Assembly: GCA_029204225.1 (NCBI GenBank)
Contig: CM055103.1
Span: 7,644,866 to 7,708,865, forward strand
From: Diphasiastrum complanatum
Taxonomy: Eukaryota > Streptophyta > Lycopodiopsida > Lycopodiales > Lycopodiaceae
Direction of reading: 5' to 3'
Length of the DNA stretch: 64,000 bases
Shown here: positions 22,849 to 37,055 of the stretch, piece after piece
Layout of the letters: every line of letters begins with the position of its first letter
Numbering within the stretch: the first letter of the stretch is position 1
Made by a program: the position numbers and the translations under genes
Notes under the pieces: generated by a model
What the model was told of the DNA's origin: nothing
Seen by the model: only the letters and a program-made list of their open reading frames with translations
Database searches by the model: none

Positions 22849-25441
22849 AAAAGATTGTTATGCCTATGCATGTATGCTAGGAGGCCGCGTAATGAAACTA
22901 GCACCATGAGTTACAATATGTGCATTGTAGATGAAGTGGAACTGAATGTTAAAGTTAAAAATATAATCCTATAATGAGGTTAAACCCAAAATTTTGAGGG
23001 TGTATGATATTTACTTTGACATCTAATGATATCAATCTAGCCATCCATACCCTAAATGAACAAGATTAAAATCTGCACTATCCACTAAGATTGATAGTCG
23101 ATGGATCTTAATAATTTTAAATATCAGCCTAAGATTGATGAATGGAGGGCATATTCTTTCAAAAGTTATTACTGGTATTTGAATGTGGCTAGAGAATGAG
23201 CATGGTTCTTAATGTGAATATTATTCATACTTGGAAGTTAAGGGTGAATCAAGATTTATGTACAATGACTTGCGATCACGTGGTTAGAAATTACTTTATG
23301 TGGAGAAGAATTACGTAGCTTCTAAGCCTTTTCTAGTTTGTCACAAGCAAAAATGAAAAATCATTTGTCCTAATATTGAATGATCTTTATGATATTGAAT
23401 AATATCCTAACTAAGGGTTGAGCTAATTTGCAACAATAAAATGACATTATTAACAGATTTTTAAATTCTGATTTTTCTATGCTGATTTTTTTTTTTCACA
23501 TTTATTGATATCCTTAATTATGTTCAATTGTTGGTCATATCAGCTCAAATACTCTGAGCTAGTAAGATATGCATTTCACTTTCTTTGTGTATGATTAAGA
23601 AGACCATCAAATTTATGAAACTTGTAGTTTTTAAAACATTATAATTCTAAGGACCCAAAACAACCAAGTACATAAAACATTCCATCTTCACACAACATTG
23701 GATAAAACCACTTAGATTGAGCATGACCATGATATGGATCATAGAGCTCTCAATGTCTTTGGCGATTGGCCCTGAAATTTTCCTTGTGCACTCAACTGTT
23801 TGGAGGCTTTATTTGTATAAGAATACTATTATTCAACTCAGCTATAATTGGTGACAAGATTAGTATTTTCAAACATGCAAAACCAATGTATTTTGAAACA
23901 TATTGCATAAGACAAAGAAAAAACTTGGCTAGGAGGAAAACCTGACATTCTCTCAAAAGAATGTAGATGTGCTTGGATGATGTAGTTCCTTTTGTATATT
24001 ATAAAAGCGACATTCAAATTGATCACAAAATGTCTAATAGCATCACTCGTTGGGACAACTAATGTGTGAATGGATTCAAAAAAATAATATTTTGCCGTCA
24101 CTCAATGGAGTACAATATTATGACAACGATTGCGTCTTTTAGTCCATCATTGTCGTAGTCATTTTATTATATGAAATTAAGGTTGTCAATATCAATATCA
24201 TGTCATGATATTTTGAAGAATATGATGCAACAAATATCAATTGAACATAAAGAGTTTATAGCTTTTTGGTAGGACACAAAAAATTTGAAAACATGTGAGA
24301 TTAGATGGATGTTAAAGTATCTTTTTTTAGAAGATATTGTACACATAAAATATCATCATGTGCAATGCTTAGGTCATTGTCACAGAAAATATTCTATATT
24401 GATTGTTATACACTGCCTGTGCGTACACCCAAAATTTGCATATGCAAGGAAACTTGTATAAAAATGTACTTAATATAAAACCAAAATATCAAAAGTATCT
24501 TGGTTATATTCTTCTAGAAATTTCTAGAAGAACAAAAGGAGGTATTGGCTAAACTTTGTTCTATGTATGCCCAAAGATTACTTGGAGTACTAGCATGTAG
24601 AAATTTTAATTTCATGTGATTTGTTGAATGTATGGACTCTATTTTGGATATAAGGACCCTAAACCCTAAACTACATGTTCTATAAAGCTTTATTATCATG
24701 AAATATTCTTTTCTCCAATTTTTTTAGACCATACAAAAAGAAATGTTGTTAAGAATGTGCACCTAATATATCAACAAGAAAAAAATCCATGGAGTATGAG
24801 AATATGCAAATACCAACTTAGGCCAATATTGGAGACCAAACTTGGCATGCCTCTTGGAGATTTACATGTGGACAAATGAAATATAGACACTTGGAAGGGG
24901 CTGAAATCTTTCCATCAACAATATTCATTTACTTTGTATAGAAGCTAATTAGTTCTATCGAATAGATTTTCTATTGTTTCTTCTAGACCACCTACTAAAG
25001 AGGTTGCACCTTTGGTAAGTGTTTTTACAAAATAATAATAAAAACTACAAGTTCATCTTCAAATGGTAATGCAAAGAAAAATTTTAATTGTTGGAGGTGA
25101 ATATCTTTATAAGGAGATGATGAAGAATCAAAACACGGACAAAACTCTTCATGATGATGATTATCTTTGCAACAAATTTTCAAACATTTGTAGCACAAGA
25201 GCTAAAACAATTTTAATTTCAAGGACACCTATAGATGGGGTAGATCGGAGAAATTGTAGAAGAATTAGTGAGCTTGTGCATTGTACTTATGTTGGTGAGG
25301 ACATTAGTGCTAAGTATTTATGGGCAAGATATCACACATTTCATGATTTGGAAAGAAATCAATCACAAAGTTTTGAGAGACTTTGTTAGTACTTGCTATA
25401 TGTAGATTTTCCTAAAGAATATATCTAGGAAGATAAACATG

Positions 25442-25479
25442 CCAGCAACACCATTGCGTCGGCGCAATGGTGATGCTGG
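25442..25479. repeat. Near-perfect 17-bp hairpin
   Basis: CCAGCAACACCATTGCG pairs with CGCAATGGTGATGCTGG across a TCGG loop with one mismatch. A degraded relative (AACCATTGCATCGACACAATGATT) lies about 170 bp downstream near 25622. Confidence 0.85.
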
Positions 25480-25687
25480 TTCCCTCGACAAAAAAATTTC
25501 AAGATTTTAGTATTTTACTTCAACTTACAACATCTGAACTAAATCGATATTTTATATGTTGGAAGTTATTCTAGAAGCTAGAGATCTTGCACACATGTTG
25601 TTTTGTATGGAGGTGAGAGCAGAACCATTGCATCGACACAATGATTCTGTTGGTGCCCTTTGCAAAAAGACTTTGCAAGTATTTTGG

Positions 25688-26226
25688 TCCAATTTTGATG
25701 GTTCTCACACTTTTTTAAATTTGAATAAAAAGAGAGGCAAGACTGGACCAATAGGATTTAGAGGCCAGGGTCCTCCTCTCTACTATAAGAAGGGACCAAC
25801 TGGAGTTGCTCCTCATGTTCATTTCCTCATTTCAATAAAGCAGATTAGTTCTCTTCAGAAATGGATTGATGAATGTCCTTGCTCTTTTTCTTCCCTTCTC
25901 CATCTATCATGCTTTCTTTGGATTTTGCTAATTATTGGATTTGAATGTTATTGGGATTGAGTGTTATTATACTTTTTATGAGAGAGAAAGAGAGAGAGAA
26001 AGAGTAAGCTATCTTTGTTGTGGATCGTAGTGTTAATGGATCTTAGTGCTAATAAGTAGGGTCAATGGATGTAGAGTTAGATTTAGATCTTCCATTCATG
26101 CTGAAATCTGAACTAAACTATCGCTCTCATGGGAACGAACCTAGGTGTGACAAGTAATTCCGTCTCTATGATGCTAGATTGACTAGATCTTGGATTCAGG
26201 TTAGGCAAGGAAAGAAACCCACTACA
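25688..26226 (+). repeat. Truncated 5' LTR of element F
   Basis: Matches the 3' LTR from about position 206 onward, starting at TCCAATTTTGATGG, and ends in CCCACTACA. Its GA tract (25981-26005) is short and interrupted, unlike the 3' copy. Confidence 0.88.
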
Positions 26227-26230
26227 ATTT

Positions 26231-26248
26231 TGGCATCGTTTCCGGGGA
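26231..26248 (+). other. Primer-binding site of element F (Asp tRNA type)
   Basis: TGGCATCGTTTCCGGGGA lies four bases after the LTR end. It differs by a few bases from TGGCGCCGTTGCCGGGGA, the complement of the plant Asp-tRNA 3' end. Confidence 0.8.
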
Positions 26249-27442
26249 GCTACGCCAATTTTTTTAGCTTGCAGCATGATTGTTGGATGGTTAGCTTGCA
26301 TTAGGCATCTTGTCGTGGCATGAATAGTGTTAGATCTAATTTTAGGGTTAGTTTGGGATTGATTTTGCTTGATTTGAGTGGATTTGCTTGTTTGAAATCT
26401 AATCTGAATGTTAAAACAGGGAAAGCTATTCAGATCACCAATCTTAAGATCCATTTGGATCTGAGATATCAGAAAAAATAACAAAAATCGGTCAAATCTG
26501 TCAGATTTGGTCAAAAAGAAGCAAAAAGCGTCATCAAAGCTTAGAACTTTTTATCTTCTTTCAAGAAACCTTCGCCGAGTTGCAGACACCTTCGGTTTTG
26601 ATCATAGAACTTTCAGTTTGAAGGGCGAAGATTAATTCTCAATAATCAGAAACATCGTAAAAAAAAATACCAAAAAATCATCAAAACCCTAAGAATCTTC
26701 GTCTGATTCACTGTGCACAGGTGTGATTCAGATCTATAAATTCCGGGTCGGCGAAGAATAATACCAAAAATAGAAAGGGTTTCAGAGGATCAGTTGTCAT
26801 ATTGCCATATTTTTGCCCAAAAAGTCACTTTTTTGCAAAATTACTAGTATTACTCTTGATCCTTCGTCAGAACCTTCATCGAGTTTCCAAAACATTATAT
26901 TTATAGTAAAATACTATTTTTGAGTTCGACGAAGATTCTTCTTGATCAGATCATAGAAAATCTTGAACTTTACCCTCTCCAACCATCAAAAACTATATTT
27001 TCTTGTGTGAAAAACCTTCGCCCATTTTTCCATAATTGTATTTGGGTCAAATCTTTCACCTGAGAGGTCGGCGAAGGTTATTTCCCAAGAAATCATCAGA
27101 AAAAAAAATGGTAAGAGAGTTTTTTTTGTCCAAAATAGCACTATTGGACCTTCGCCGAGCCAATCTTCGCCTAGTCAACCTTCGCCAAACCTATTTTGAG
27201 TTTATGATTTTCTAGATCAAGTCTTTGTCAAAATTTGGATCAAATTTGATATATTTTGAATTGGATTCTAAGAGATTTATCATTTTTTTAGAAGTATCGA
27301 TTGATCGAATCTCAAAAACGTTTTCATGATATAGAATCAAATTCTTGAAAAATGGAATAGATCTAGTAGATCTGATCTGAGATAGTTGTGATTAAAAAAT
27401 CTAGATCCAATCTCGTTGTCTGCTTAATCTAAATTTGTAAAG

Positions 27443-28501
27443 ATGGCTGCCCCTGGAGCTGCTCCTAGAGGTGCTCCACAAAAAGTCAATCCAATTATTG
27501 TTAGAAGAGCACCCCGGTTGGATCTACCCAAATATAATGGATTAACAGATCCAGTTAGATTTCTTCAGATCTATGTTGAATCCTATGAAGTCTATGGTGA
27601 GATTTATTCTCAAGATAAACTTAAGTTGTTTCCTATGGCCTTAACAGGCGCAGCACAAGATTGGTACTATAACCAAGACGAAACTAAACGTACAGATTGG
27701 GAGGTTGTTAAGCGAGCCCTTATCACACGGTCCAAACCGCGAAAGTTTATGGAAGACCCTTTCCTACTTTTAAGTAAAATTAAAATGGGAAAGCAAAAAA
27801 TGGTTCGAGATTACATTGAACGGGTAAAACATCTTAGATCTGAATGCGAACCTGAGTTGATTAACGAAAATGCCATGATTACGTGGTTTTTTTTAGGTCT
27901 ACCTAAACGGATCAAACGTGAGTTGAAATGCTATAATGAGTATGCACTCTTGCAAAATGCTATGGACGATGCAATTCGAGAGGAGGATGAAGATTCAGAT
28001 GAGGAGCCAAATATCACTATGTTGCCTTATACAGCAGGGCATACTACTACGACATCCACCACTATTGCATCAACGAATGCCAATGCTACTGTAGAAATGA
28101 TGCTCAATGAGTTCAAGAAACTTGGGAAGAACCAGCAGAAACAAATGGAAAAGTTGCAGTTGCAATTTGATGAGAAGATCAAAGCATTGGAAAATTTCCA
28201 CGGGGAAGCAAACAAGGAACCTAAAAAGCTTGCAAAGACTTTTCCTACCAGGGAAAATGTCTGGTGTTCTATTTGTACAGGAAATCACACAGTGAATGAG
28301 TGTCCTCAATTGAAAAAACGAATGGAACTCAGTGTTTGCCATTTGTGTAATTCACCTTATCATGAGACTGCTTTTTGCAACTTCAACCCTCGGATAATTC
28401 AACAACGGTATGCCTATATGGGATATCGAGAACCACAGTATGGAGGTAATCCAGCAGTAAGACCGCAACAATCTGCTCTCTTGGATACCCGGAACGTTTA
28501 G
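27443..28501 (+). CDS. gag: Gag polyprotein (capsid and first zinc knuckles) of gypsy element F
   Basis: This 352-residue frame is the best-preserved coding region of element F. Residues about 30-150 form a retrotransposon Gag capsid domain (LDLPKYNGLTDPVRFLQIY, then GAAQDWYYNQ and a conserved W). A Glu/Asp-rich linker and a helical segment follow. Near residues 275-320 come two zinc-knuckle-like motifs, CSICTGNHTVNEC (CX2CX3HX4C, one residue shorter than the norm) and CHLCNSPYHETAFC (CX2CX4HX4C). Gag packages the element RNA in cytoplasmic particles. The ATG is the first in frame after the long leader. The frame ends at 28501, where a shift separates it from the next segment, so the native polyprotein is broken. 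Confidence 0.85.
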   Translation: MAAPGAAPRGAPQKVNPIIVRRAPRLDLPKYNGLTDPVRFLQIYVESYEVYGEIYSQDKLKLFPMALTGAAQDWYYNQDETKRTDWEVVKRALITRSKPRKFMEDPFLLLSKIKMGKQKMVRDYIERVKHLRSECEPELINENAMITWFFLGLPKRIKRELKCYNEYALLQNAMDDAIREEDEDSDEEPNITMLPYTAGHTTTTSTTIASTNANATVEMMLNEFKKLGKNQQKQMEKLQLQFDEKIKALENFHGEANKEPKKLAKTFPTRENVWCSICTGNHTVNECPQLKKRMELSVCHLCNSPYHETAFCNFNPRIIQQRYAYMGYREPQYGGNPAVRPQQSALLDTRNV

Positions 28502-28503
28502 CT

Positions 28504-30513
28504 TTACCTGCCCCACCAAAGCACTTCGCTCCTCCTGCCAATTTGATGGAACCAGAACCTTACGTAAGTGCTGAGCAATGGAACTATGGTAATGATCAGG
28601 AAGGTGGATCTTCAGAACAACATGCCATTTATGTTGCCGCTCAACAACAAGCTTCTAGAAATTGGACCAGAGCACCACTTGGATGCTTTGCATGTGGAGA
28701 AAATCATAGAGTTGCAGAATGTCCAAATAAAAAAAAATTTGTACCATTATGTCGTGACTGTGGTTATGGGCATTGCTATAAAGACTGTCTAGCAAGATTG
28801 AAGCCACCACCAGCTACAGCACCTGTAAATTTGATAGCAATCAAGCGAAGACTAGTAGCTCAGAATAAACCAAGTGCACCCTTGATGGTGGTCACCAGAG
28901 CACAAAAGCAAAAAGAACCAGTAGTGGATTCAGTACCTGCTGATTCTATACCATTGAACGATACACCAACAACATCGGGAGTCTATCCAAATCTTAATGC
29001 AGAAAAATGAAGATATCAGAATATGAGGCAGTGGATTAAACATCTGCAAGAAGAAGAGGAGTCTGATGCTGCTAAATCAATAGCTGAAGTTCGGTCTTCA
29101 CCATTGCAGCATTCAAGAAATTTACGTATGGATATGAATGATCAATTACATCATCTTGAAGAACCCTTCAAGATGACTGAACCAGAAGCACCGCAAACAG
29201 AACTACTCATGAACATTTTGTCTAGTAAGATCAATATTTCATTGGGAGAGTTCATGAAGTTGGTGCCAAAAACAAAAGAAGTCTTAGCGCAAAAGGTAGC
29301 TCAAGAAGAACCAGAAGTCCATCAGGAGCCGCTTTTTTTTACTGGATTTGAAGAATCTAATGAAGTACTCCATGTTGGAGCTGTTTAGGAAAGTGAACAA
29401 AAGAATATCACTCTGCCGATACAGCATAGACAATTTTCTAAAGAAGCAGCCGTGATAGATGGCGATTCAGGAGTTAACTTGATCTCTACAAAGCTATGTG
29501 CAAAATGGGGCCTTACAAACATCAAACCTGCTACTTTTGCTATTAAGCTAGCTGATCAAACGATAGTTCATCCATGAGGAATGGTGGAAGATATACCTGC
29601 CAGGATTGCAAGAGTACAGTTCGTCATTACTTTTGTAGTGATGGGCTTACCAGAAGCGCCTAATGTTTACCGAGTTCTATTGGGACGTCCATGGTTACGA
29701 GTTGCGCAAGTAATTCATAATTGGGGTACCGGAAAGATCACTTTTGAAAATCGTGAACGTGCAGTTAAAATTGATCCTACAACTTGGACTATCAAACCAA
29801 TGGTTCAAAAAGAGGATGACAATTCGTCAACAATGGATCACACTTGTGACCGACCACAGAAAAATTTGGGAGTTCATTATGATTCTCAAACAGATACGGT
29901 CAATTGGAATGAAGCTCTTGCAACGGTTGACTGTATAGGAGGATATATGTGTCAACAAGATAATCAATTAGATTTGAGCGAGATTTTCTTATTAGATTGA
30001 ACTTTGGATACACCAATCACGTTTTCACTAAATGTGCTGAATGTAGCCTGGATATCAATGGAACCTATACCAGATCCGATTGAGGATGAACTCATTCTTG
30101 TGAGTCATGCCTTGACTTATGATGGCAATGCAGAACTTACGGATGAGCATATTCTAAATCATATGGATCTGACCAAATTTGGAGTGCGTAATATTCCTGA
30201 TGAACCAACAATCAAATGGCCCAAAGCAGTTATATTGAAGGAAGACATGATCATAGGATTGATGACAAAGAAACAAGCTAAGCAACATTATAGTACGGTC
30301 CTGAAATGGGAAAATCCCTCTCGAAAGATTGATTCAAAGGAAGTGCCACCTTTATTGGATAAAGACAAAGGAAAAGTCGAGGATGATTCTTCAATTCAGA
30401 TTTCTAGTAAGACATCATCATCTAGGAAGTCTTCACCTTTGAAGAAAGATTTATCATCTCGAAAGTCATCACCTCCAGGATCAGGACTTCCCAAAAATTT
30501 ACTTGCGACATGA
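28504..30513 (+). pseudogene. Gag C-terminus and aspartic protease region of element F, with in-frame stops
   Basis: One frame is readable from just after the gag stop to 30513 but is crossed by stops at 29008, 29386, 29578 and 29998. Two more zinc knuckles lie at about 28687-28790 (CFACGENHRVAEC and CRDCGYGHCYKDC, both CX2CX3HX4C). Near 29450 is the retroviral-type protease active-site region VIDGDSGVNLIS, followed by a GRPWL segment near 29686 that is typical of the gypsy protease C-terminus. The rest is a Ser/Lys-rich linker. The protease would cut Gag-Pol; here the stops prevent its synthesis. Confidence 0.8.
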
Positions 30514-30623
30514 TTAGGACAAGTCTTTAGTTTCAATTCAAGTCAATTCTTGCTAAGAAGGCTAAACGAAGATCCAAGACAAGTCCTTTCAAAAAAGAAC
30601 AAGCAAACATAGTCCAGCATGAT

Positions 30624-31020
30624 ATGCCCGAGCATTTTAAACGTTATACCCTGGATGATGTGGTTATCATGTTACCTAAAGCACATCATGAACCTGAAGA
30701 ACACATGCCGGAATCTAAAGAAGTTTACGATGGCCCAGCTAAGACGCAACCAATGAATCTTGTCGAGCCAGGAGAACCGAAAAAGATTGTACAAGTTGGA
30801 TCACAACTTACTCCTGAACAGTATCAAGCACTCTGCTTGTTACTTGTTAAGTATCAAGATTGCTTTGCATGGACTTATCAAGATTTGAAGGGTATTCCGA
30901 CATCAGTGATTGAACATACCATACCTTTAGTACCTGATGTAGTTCCATAGGTTACAAAGTTCTATCGCTGTAATCCTAATGTAGCGGATCTGATAAATCA
31001 CTTTTTCCTTCAATACATGG
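30624..31020 (+). pseudogene. N-terminal stub of gypsy reverse transcriptase (element F)
   Basis: The segment DCFAWTYQDLKGIP and the following FYRCNPNVAD...YMEGREI match the region just before the RT fingers of plant gypsy pol. It has an in-frame stop at 30948 and ends near 31020. No palm motifs (LDxxSGY, YxDD), RNase H or integrase follow. The sequence changes in base composition and content at about 31020-31050. Confidence 0.75.
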
Positions 31021-33642
31021 AAGGAAGAGAAATCTAAATTTTATATTACTTTACAGGGAGCCACACACAAGGTGCGCGTCACTGAGGCCGCCCTTGCAGC
31101 TATAGGTATAGCATCCGGCACGCAGGCCTCACCCAATCACAAGCATGCCAAACAGGCCATCAAGCCATATATTGACCTCACCAACGATCTGCACTGGACC
31201 AATGACAGCTACCTTCTGGAAGCCATCATTGAGCCTTCAATCCATGTTGTTGCCCAGTTACTGAACAACTTCCTAATGGTTGGCGACCTCAGGAAAGACT
31301 GCATTACATCATAGATCCTCCATAGGATAGTGGAGTCCCACACCAAGTCGGCCAAAGCCCCTCTTGAACTATATAATTGGTTCAAGACTATTTCTGGTGA
31401 CCTCAAACGAGCTATTAAGGCCAATACTAAGCAGCAGTTCGCTGCTGGCTCTTTATTGTCTCTTTTAGCTGCTTCTCACTTAGAGAACTAAATCCATGGC
31501 TTCCACCTGGATTCCGTGCTTTCGGTCTACGAAGAAGCACCAGCAGAGTCATTTCACCAGGCCTCGAGTTCTCATAGTCGTCATCGTCCACACAGCGAGA
31601 TCATTCTTCCTAACTGGCCTTTAGTGTCACGACGTCGCACTAGGCATACCTTGTCAGTTGCGCTGCTGTTCGCACTGAACTTCCCATTCCCCAGTCTCTG
31701 ATGCTTCCCTCGCCTCTGCTTCCATTCAAGAACAGTTTGTGACCATTGGGCCTACCATTCCCATCACAGCTGCCGATGCCGCCTCACCCCTTTTTGAAAT
31801 GCCCCAAAGCCCTGCGCGCTTTGAACTCCAATCCCCTGGAAGAGGATTCAGACATATCCATGAATCTACTGTTGGTGTTGAAGATGTCAGCCAGCCACCT
31901 CACACGGAAGATAGCCCAGCCGCACTTTGGTCGACAAAGCTATGAAATCACCGAAACAGCTCGACGCCACAGTGCCTGAGAGATTTGCAGAGGAGGACAT
32001 TTTTGAAGAAGAAGAACTAGTGGCACCTATTCCATGCCTACCAAGGACAGTACCATCAGGTCCTCCTGTTGTTGCCACCTCCATGACCATCGATTATGGT
32101 GATGCTATAGGTTTGGTTTCAAGCCTTGCGCAAGTGATCCGGTCTATGCTGGATAAGAATAAAAAAACGGAATAGAGAATCTCCAAGATGGGGTCCGAGA
32201 ACACTCTGAACAGCCAAAAATTTGTCCAGCTGGATCGAGAGTTAAATATTGTCAAACAACATGAAGACAAGGCTAAAGCCAAAAAGAAGTTGGCCCAGTA
32301 ACTAGCTGATTGCTTGGAAGACTACATCAGCTCCCTGCAAAATGCCCTGACAACTACACATGATCAAGTGGATAAGGCCGTGCAGGATGCAAAGCAACAG
32401 GTGCAGCTGCTGAAGGGTCAATTATAGATGGCCGAACAAGATCGCATGCGGCTTCAAGGTGAATTGGATGCAACCACCCTTGAACGTGATGTGTATCTTC
32501 AAACACAAAAACCAGATCATCCGGTCACATCGACGGAAATTGTGTATTTGTTCAAGAAAGTGGAGACATACAAAGTGGCCCTTCAGAGATTTCAAATCCA
32601 CTTTGACAAGTTCAAAGGAGCAACTTCAACCGAGTTGGAAAAGGCTAAGGAGACCATCATTGCCTATGAAAGGGCAGCCGCTCAAGTGTTGGAAGCCGGA
32701 CCACAAATCCCCGTACCAGTCATGCCGCAATTCTCCCCTCCGCGCCAAGGAGCTGTACCAATGGATACAGGGATAGATTCGAGCATGGACTAGGGGGGAG
32801 CTCCAGATATCGCCGAATCACCACCAATCTTACCGGCAGTAGAAGTAGGTCCATCCTCAAGGACCACACCTCTATTTAGAAGGCCCATCAGCGTCGAGGA
32901 CCAGATCGAGACCTTCTTAAAGCAACATTCGCATGAGTCCTCGCATGGTGGATGGGTTCTGAAGTTTAAGACCTCTGAGATAGAGGCCGACAAAGAGTTG
33001 GATAAAATACCTGCAATGGGAGAGCAGCCGGCATGGAGAATCGTTGTTTTTGAAAAAACTCCGGCATCAATTAGGAGTTACGTATCCAACCCTCGCCAAT
33101 TGCGGGTAGATCCCTATTACGTGATGCCGCGAAGAAATAAATGGAAAGATTTGGGGTTGGCTATGGACAAGATCACCATCCATATGCCCAATTGGCCAAT
33201 CATCCATCAGCCCTACAGTTGGACAATCTCAGTGGATTTCCACCGTGCCTTACAAGCCTATCAGAGAGAATATGTCCACTCTCCAGATCCAACGGTGCAA
33301 CAATCGACAATGTTTGCTAAAGATCTAACTCTATTGGCGTCAGTGGCAACCAGATGGGACGATTGTCTCCCTCCCTTGGCATTCGATCCAAATAAGCCAA
33401 TGGCCTCAGAGCAAATCAAAGATCAGCTGCCGGTTGCTCGTTCATATTTTTGTGCGGCAATGATGGGAGGCTCCTGGGAATCATGCTTCACATCATGAAC
33501 AACCTCCAAGTGGATTGCCAGAGCCCACCATTGTTTTCTGCCACACAATTTGGATTTTAATACTGCACGCCTCAATTTTATGGAGAAAGTGCAGCACCAT
33601 TTAATCAAGATTCGGTGTGAAGCCAATAAAAGTTCCCAATAA
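31021..33642 (+). pseudogene. Unrecognised coding region in place of RT-RNase H-integrase (element F)
   Basis: I do not recognise this protein. Frame 1 is readable from about 30997 to 33642 with stops near 31314, 31494, 32175, 32301, 32427, 32793 and 33498 and apparent frameshifts between 31700 and 31930. It includes an acidic stretch (about 31980-32020) and a Glu/Gln/Lys-rich segment that could form coiled coils (about 32190-32680). A compact C-terminal part (about 32940-33500) is rich in Trp, Pro and Tyr. Codon use looks more GC-rich than the adjacent gag. It could be the extra ORF some Tat/Athila-type elements carry before the 3' LTR, or captured host sequence. Coding potential is seen; function is unknown. 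Confidence 0.55.
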
Positions 33643-33676
33643 CTGCATATTGCAGGTGTCGTGGGACCGCCACCAG

Positions 33677-33692
33677 TTTTGGTGGGGGATAC
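33677..33692 (+). other. Polypurine tract of element F
   Basis: TTTTGGTGGGGGATAC directly precedes the TGTTGGAGGG start of the 3' LTR. Confidence 0.75.
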
Positions 33693-34598
<906 letters not shown>

Positions 34599-36108
34599 AA
34601 TACACAGTAGATTCAAACAAGATTAATCGTGCACATATGTGAATAATCTCACTATGACCCAGTACATAAACACATTTTTATCTGGCAGATTCCTCCAAAA
34701 CCCACATATGTTACTCACATATCTCACTGAGATCTTGTAACTCAACTACAAAAGATTTCTATTTCTCATGAGTAAATAACATATTTGGAAAATTTGTGAG
34801 ATAAATAACATTCACTCTCAACAGTTTCCCAATGCCACTTACCTCTAATTACATAATTTCTTCCACTCAATCAACCTGCCTCTGATCCTAGTACTAAAGT
34901 AAGATTAGGTTGATTCAATACAAAACTCTCGGACTTCAATCTTGATCAAACTTACAAAATGGAATTAGTAACCTTTGACCTTTCAATGTACTACTTATAG
35001 ATTATGATTCAAATTCCAAACCTGTTCTAATTCTAGATTGTCCACACAATCCCTAGATAATTCCACTTATTCAAAAAGTTCCGAAATCACTCATCTATCC
35101 GAAATTACTTTCAGATCAAATCTCATTTCAATACCCCAGCTGATTCTCTTCCAAAAACTATGCAACCACAGATTCCCAAATAGAATTTTATGCCACCACT
35201 TCTCCCCTCCTTTTAAAAATATTATAAATTTCAATAAAAGTTAACTGGAAAGATGATATATGAAAATATCTAAATCCAAGAAAAGTCAATAATAAGTGCT
35301 TCCACTAAAGGATTCACTCCATTACAACCAGCTACCTTGTTGTCATTCTTATGATTTATCTAGATAGATGTTTTGACAAAATTACCAGGATTATCTAGTC
35401 TTTTATTGTTGTAAGTTGATAGGATTCATTTCTTAGTTTCTCAAGTTTACCAAGTCCCTTTCTCTAAGACCAATTTATCCATTCAATTCCACAAGTTTCT
35501 CTCCAAGACCTCCTCCCTTAGTTCTTGATATGTAGCATGGTGGATAAGATTTTGGCATATGGGGGTGCTTTTAAGTCCCCATACGTGACTGGGGATATAT
35601 TGTGCTCTTGTGGCATCCTCTGATACATGTTACTTGAACATAAAATAAAATAAAACTTGTTGAGGACATTTTTTTAGGCCAAAATTTTGAATGTTTTCTT
35701 GTGATGTTGTTGTGATTGGATGAAAATTGAAGGTAGTCATCTGGGCCCATTGCTACTTGAATGAAGTTTAAAGATTGTCCTTTGGGCCTTCTATCTACCT
35801 TTAGAAATGATTACTCTCTCTACTTGCCCTTTGAGGCCCATTTGCTATTGGACCCTTTTTGAGTGAGTACCACTTGTAGTATTCTAAGGTTGTCAATCTT
35901 AGCTTAAGATCTAATCGTGGAATATTTCATTTTTGATGTTTCTTCTCTTTTGGTCTTTTTCTTGGTTTGGTTTGTTTGTGCTTATCTAGGCATCCTTGGC
36001 TCTAGATCTTCTCCTCAAGAGATTGATCTTCTCAAGGGATGTGAACAATGAAAGAAAGTCTACCTACGGATCTCAATGATCACTCCATGATGTTCTTAAT
36101 GAAAGGGA

Positions 36109-36352
<244 letters not shown>

Positions 36353-37055
36353 CACTTAGATCCTCTTGACAAAGCAAGACTGAAGCTCTTTAGAGCCTTT
36401 ATTCATTATCCAACAAGGTAAAGTACAACTGAAAAGTAAAATACAGTACTAGAAAGTACCATAAAGCATAACCACTTTCAAGGCATCCAGTTGATACCTG
36501 TCACCATCCCACAAAACAAAATCGCTCAAGTTAGTTCAGTGAGGAAGACAGGTGTCATAGCTGAACGACAGTTGTTATTCATGTCCAAAAGAAGTTATAC
36601 TACTTAACAGCTTTGAATAGCATTTTAAAACATAGTCCAGCCTTTCCAAATACACAGTGTTTTAGGGATAGGCCAATCCGTTATATCACCGTATCAGGAC
36701 GAGTGCCATACTGATCAGCTTACGGTCAATTGGTTCGTATCAGTTTGTTTTAATCAAAGAGTATGAAAAGTTTAAACCGTTAGGAGTTCTATTTAGCCAA
36801 AAGATCTGGTGTGAACACATGTGTTTGTATCAGAGCAAATTCATGCTATACTGACCCAAGTGATCCAGTTGGTTGCATACCTTTCAATAGTGAGTATTTG
36901 GTTCAGAAAAGAACCACGTAATATTCTGACGAAGCTGGAGTAGTATAATGAAAGTACAGCATGAGATATCATTAGCTTCATACAATATGATCAAAAGATC
37001 TATGAACACTTGTAAAGAGAGCACATATGTAAGAGCTAACCTTAAACGTGTCCAT

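Larger units (their letters stand above)
20076..25687. other. AT-rich stretch with no recognisable gene
   Basis: Stop codons are dense in all frames and no domain is recognised in the few short frames, including 25063-25389. A 166-bp tandem duplication (22513-22848) and a hairpin (25442-25479) are the only structures I can support. Confidence 0.55.

Noticed and set aside
25063-25389. 108-codon frame
   Set aside because: No motif I recognise and no support from neighbours. Kept only as part of the gene-free stretch.
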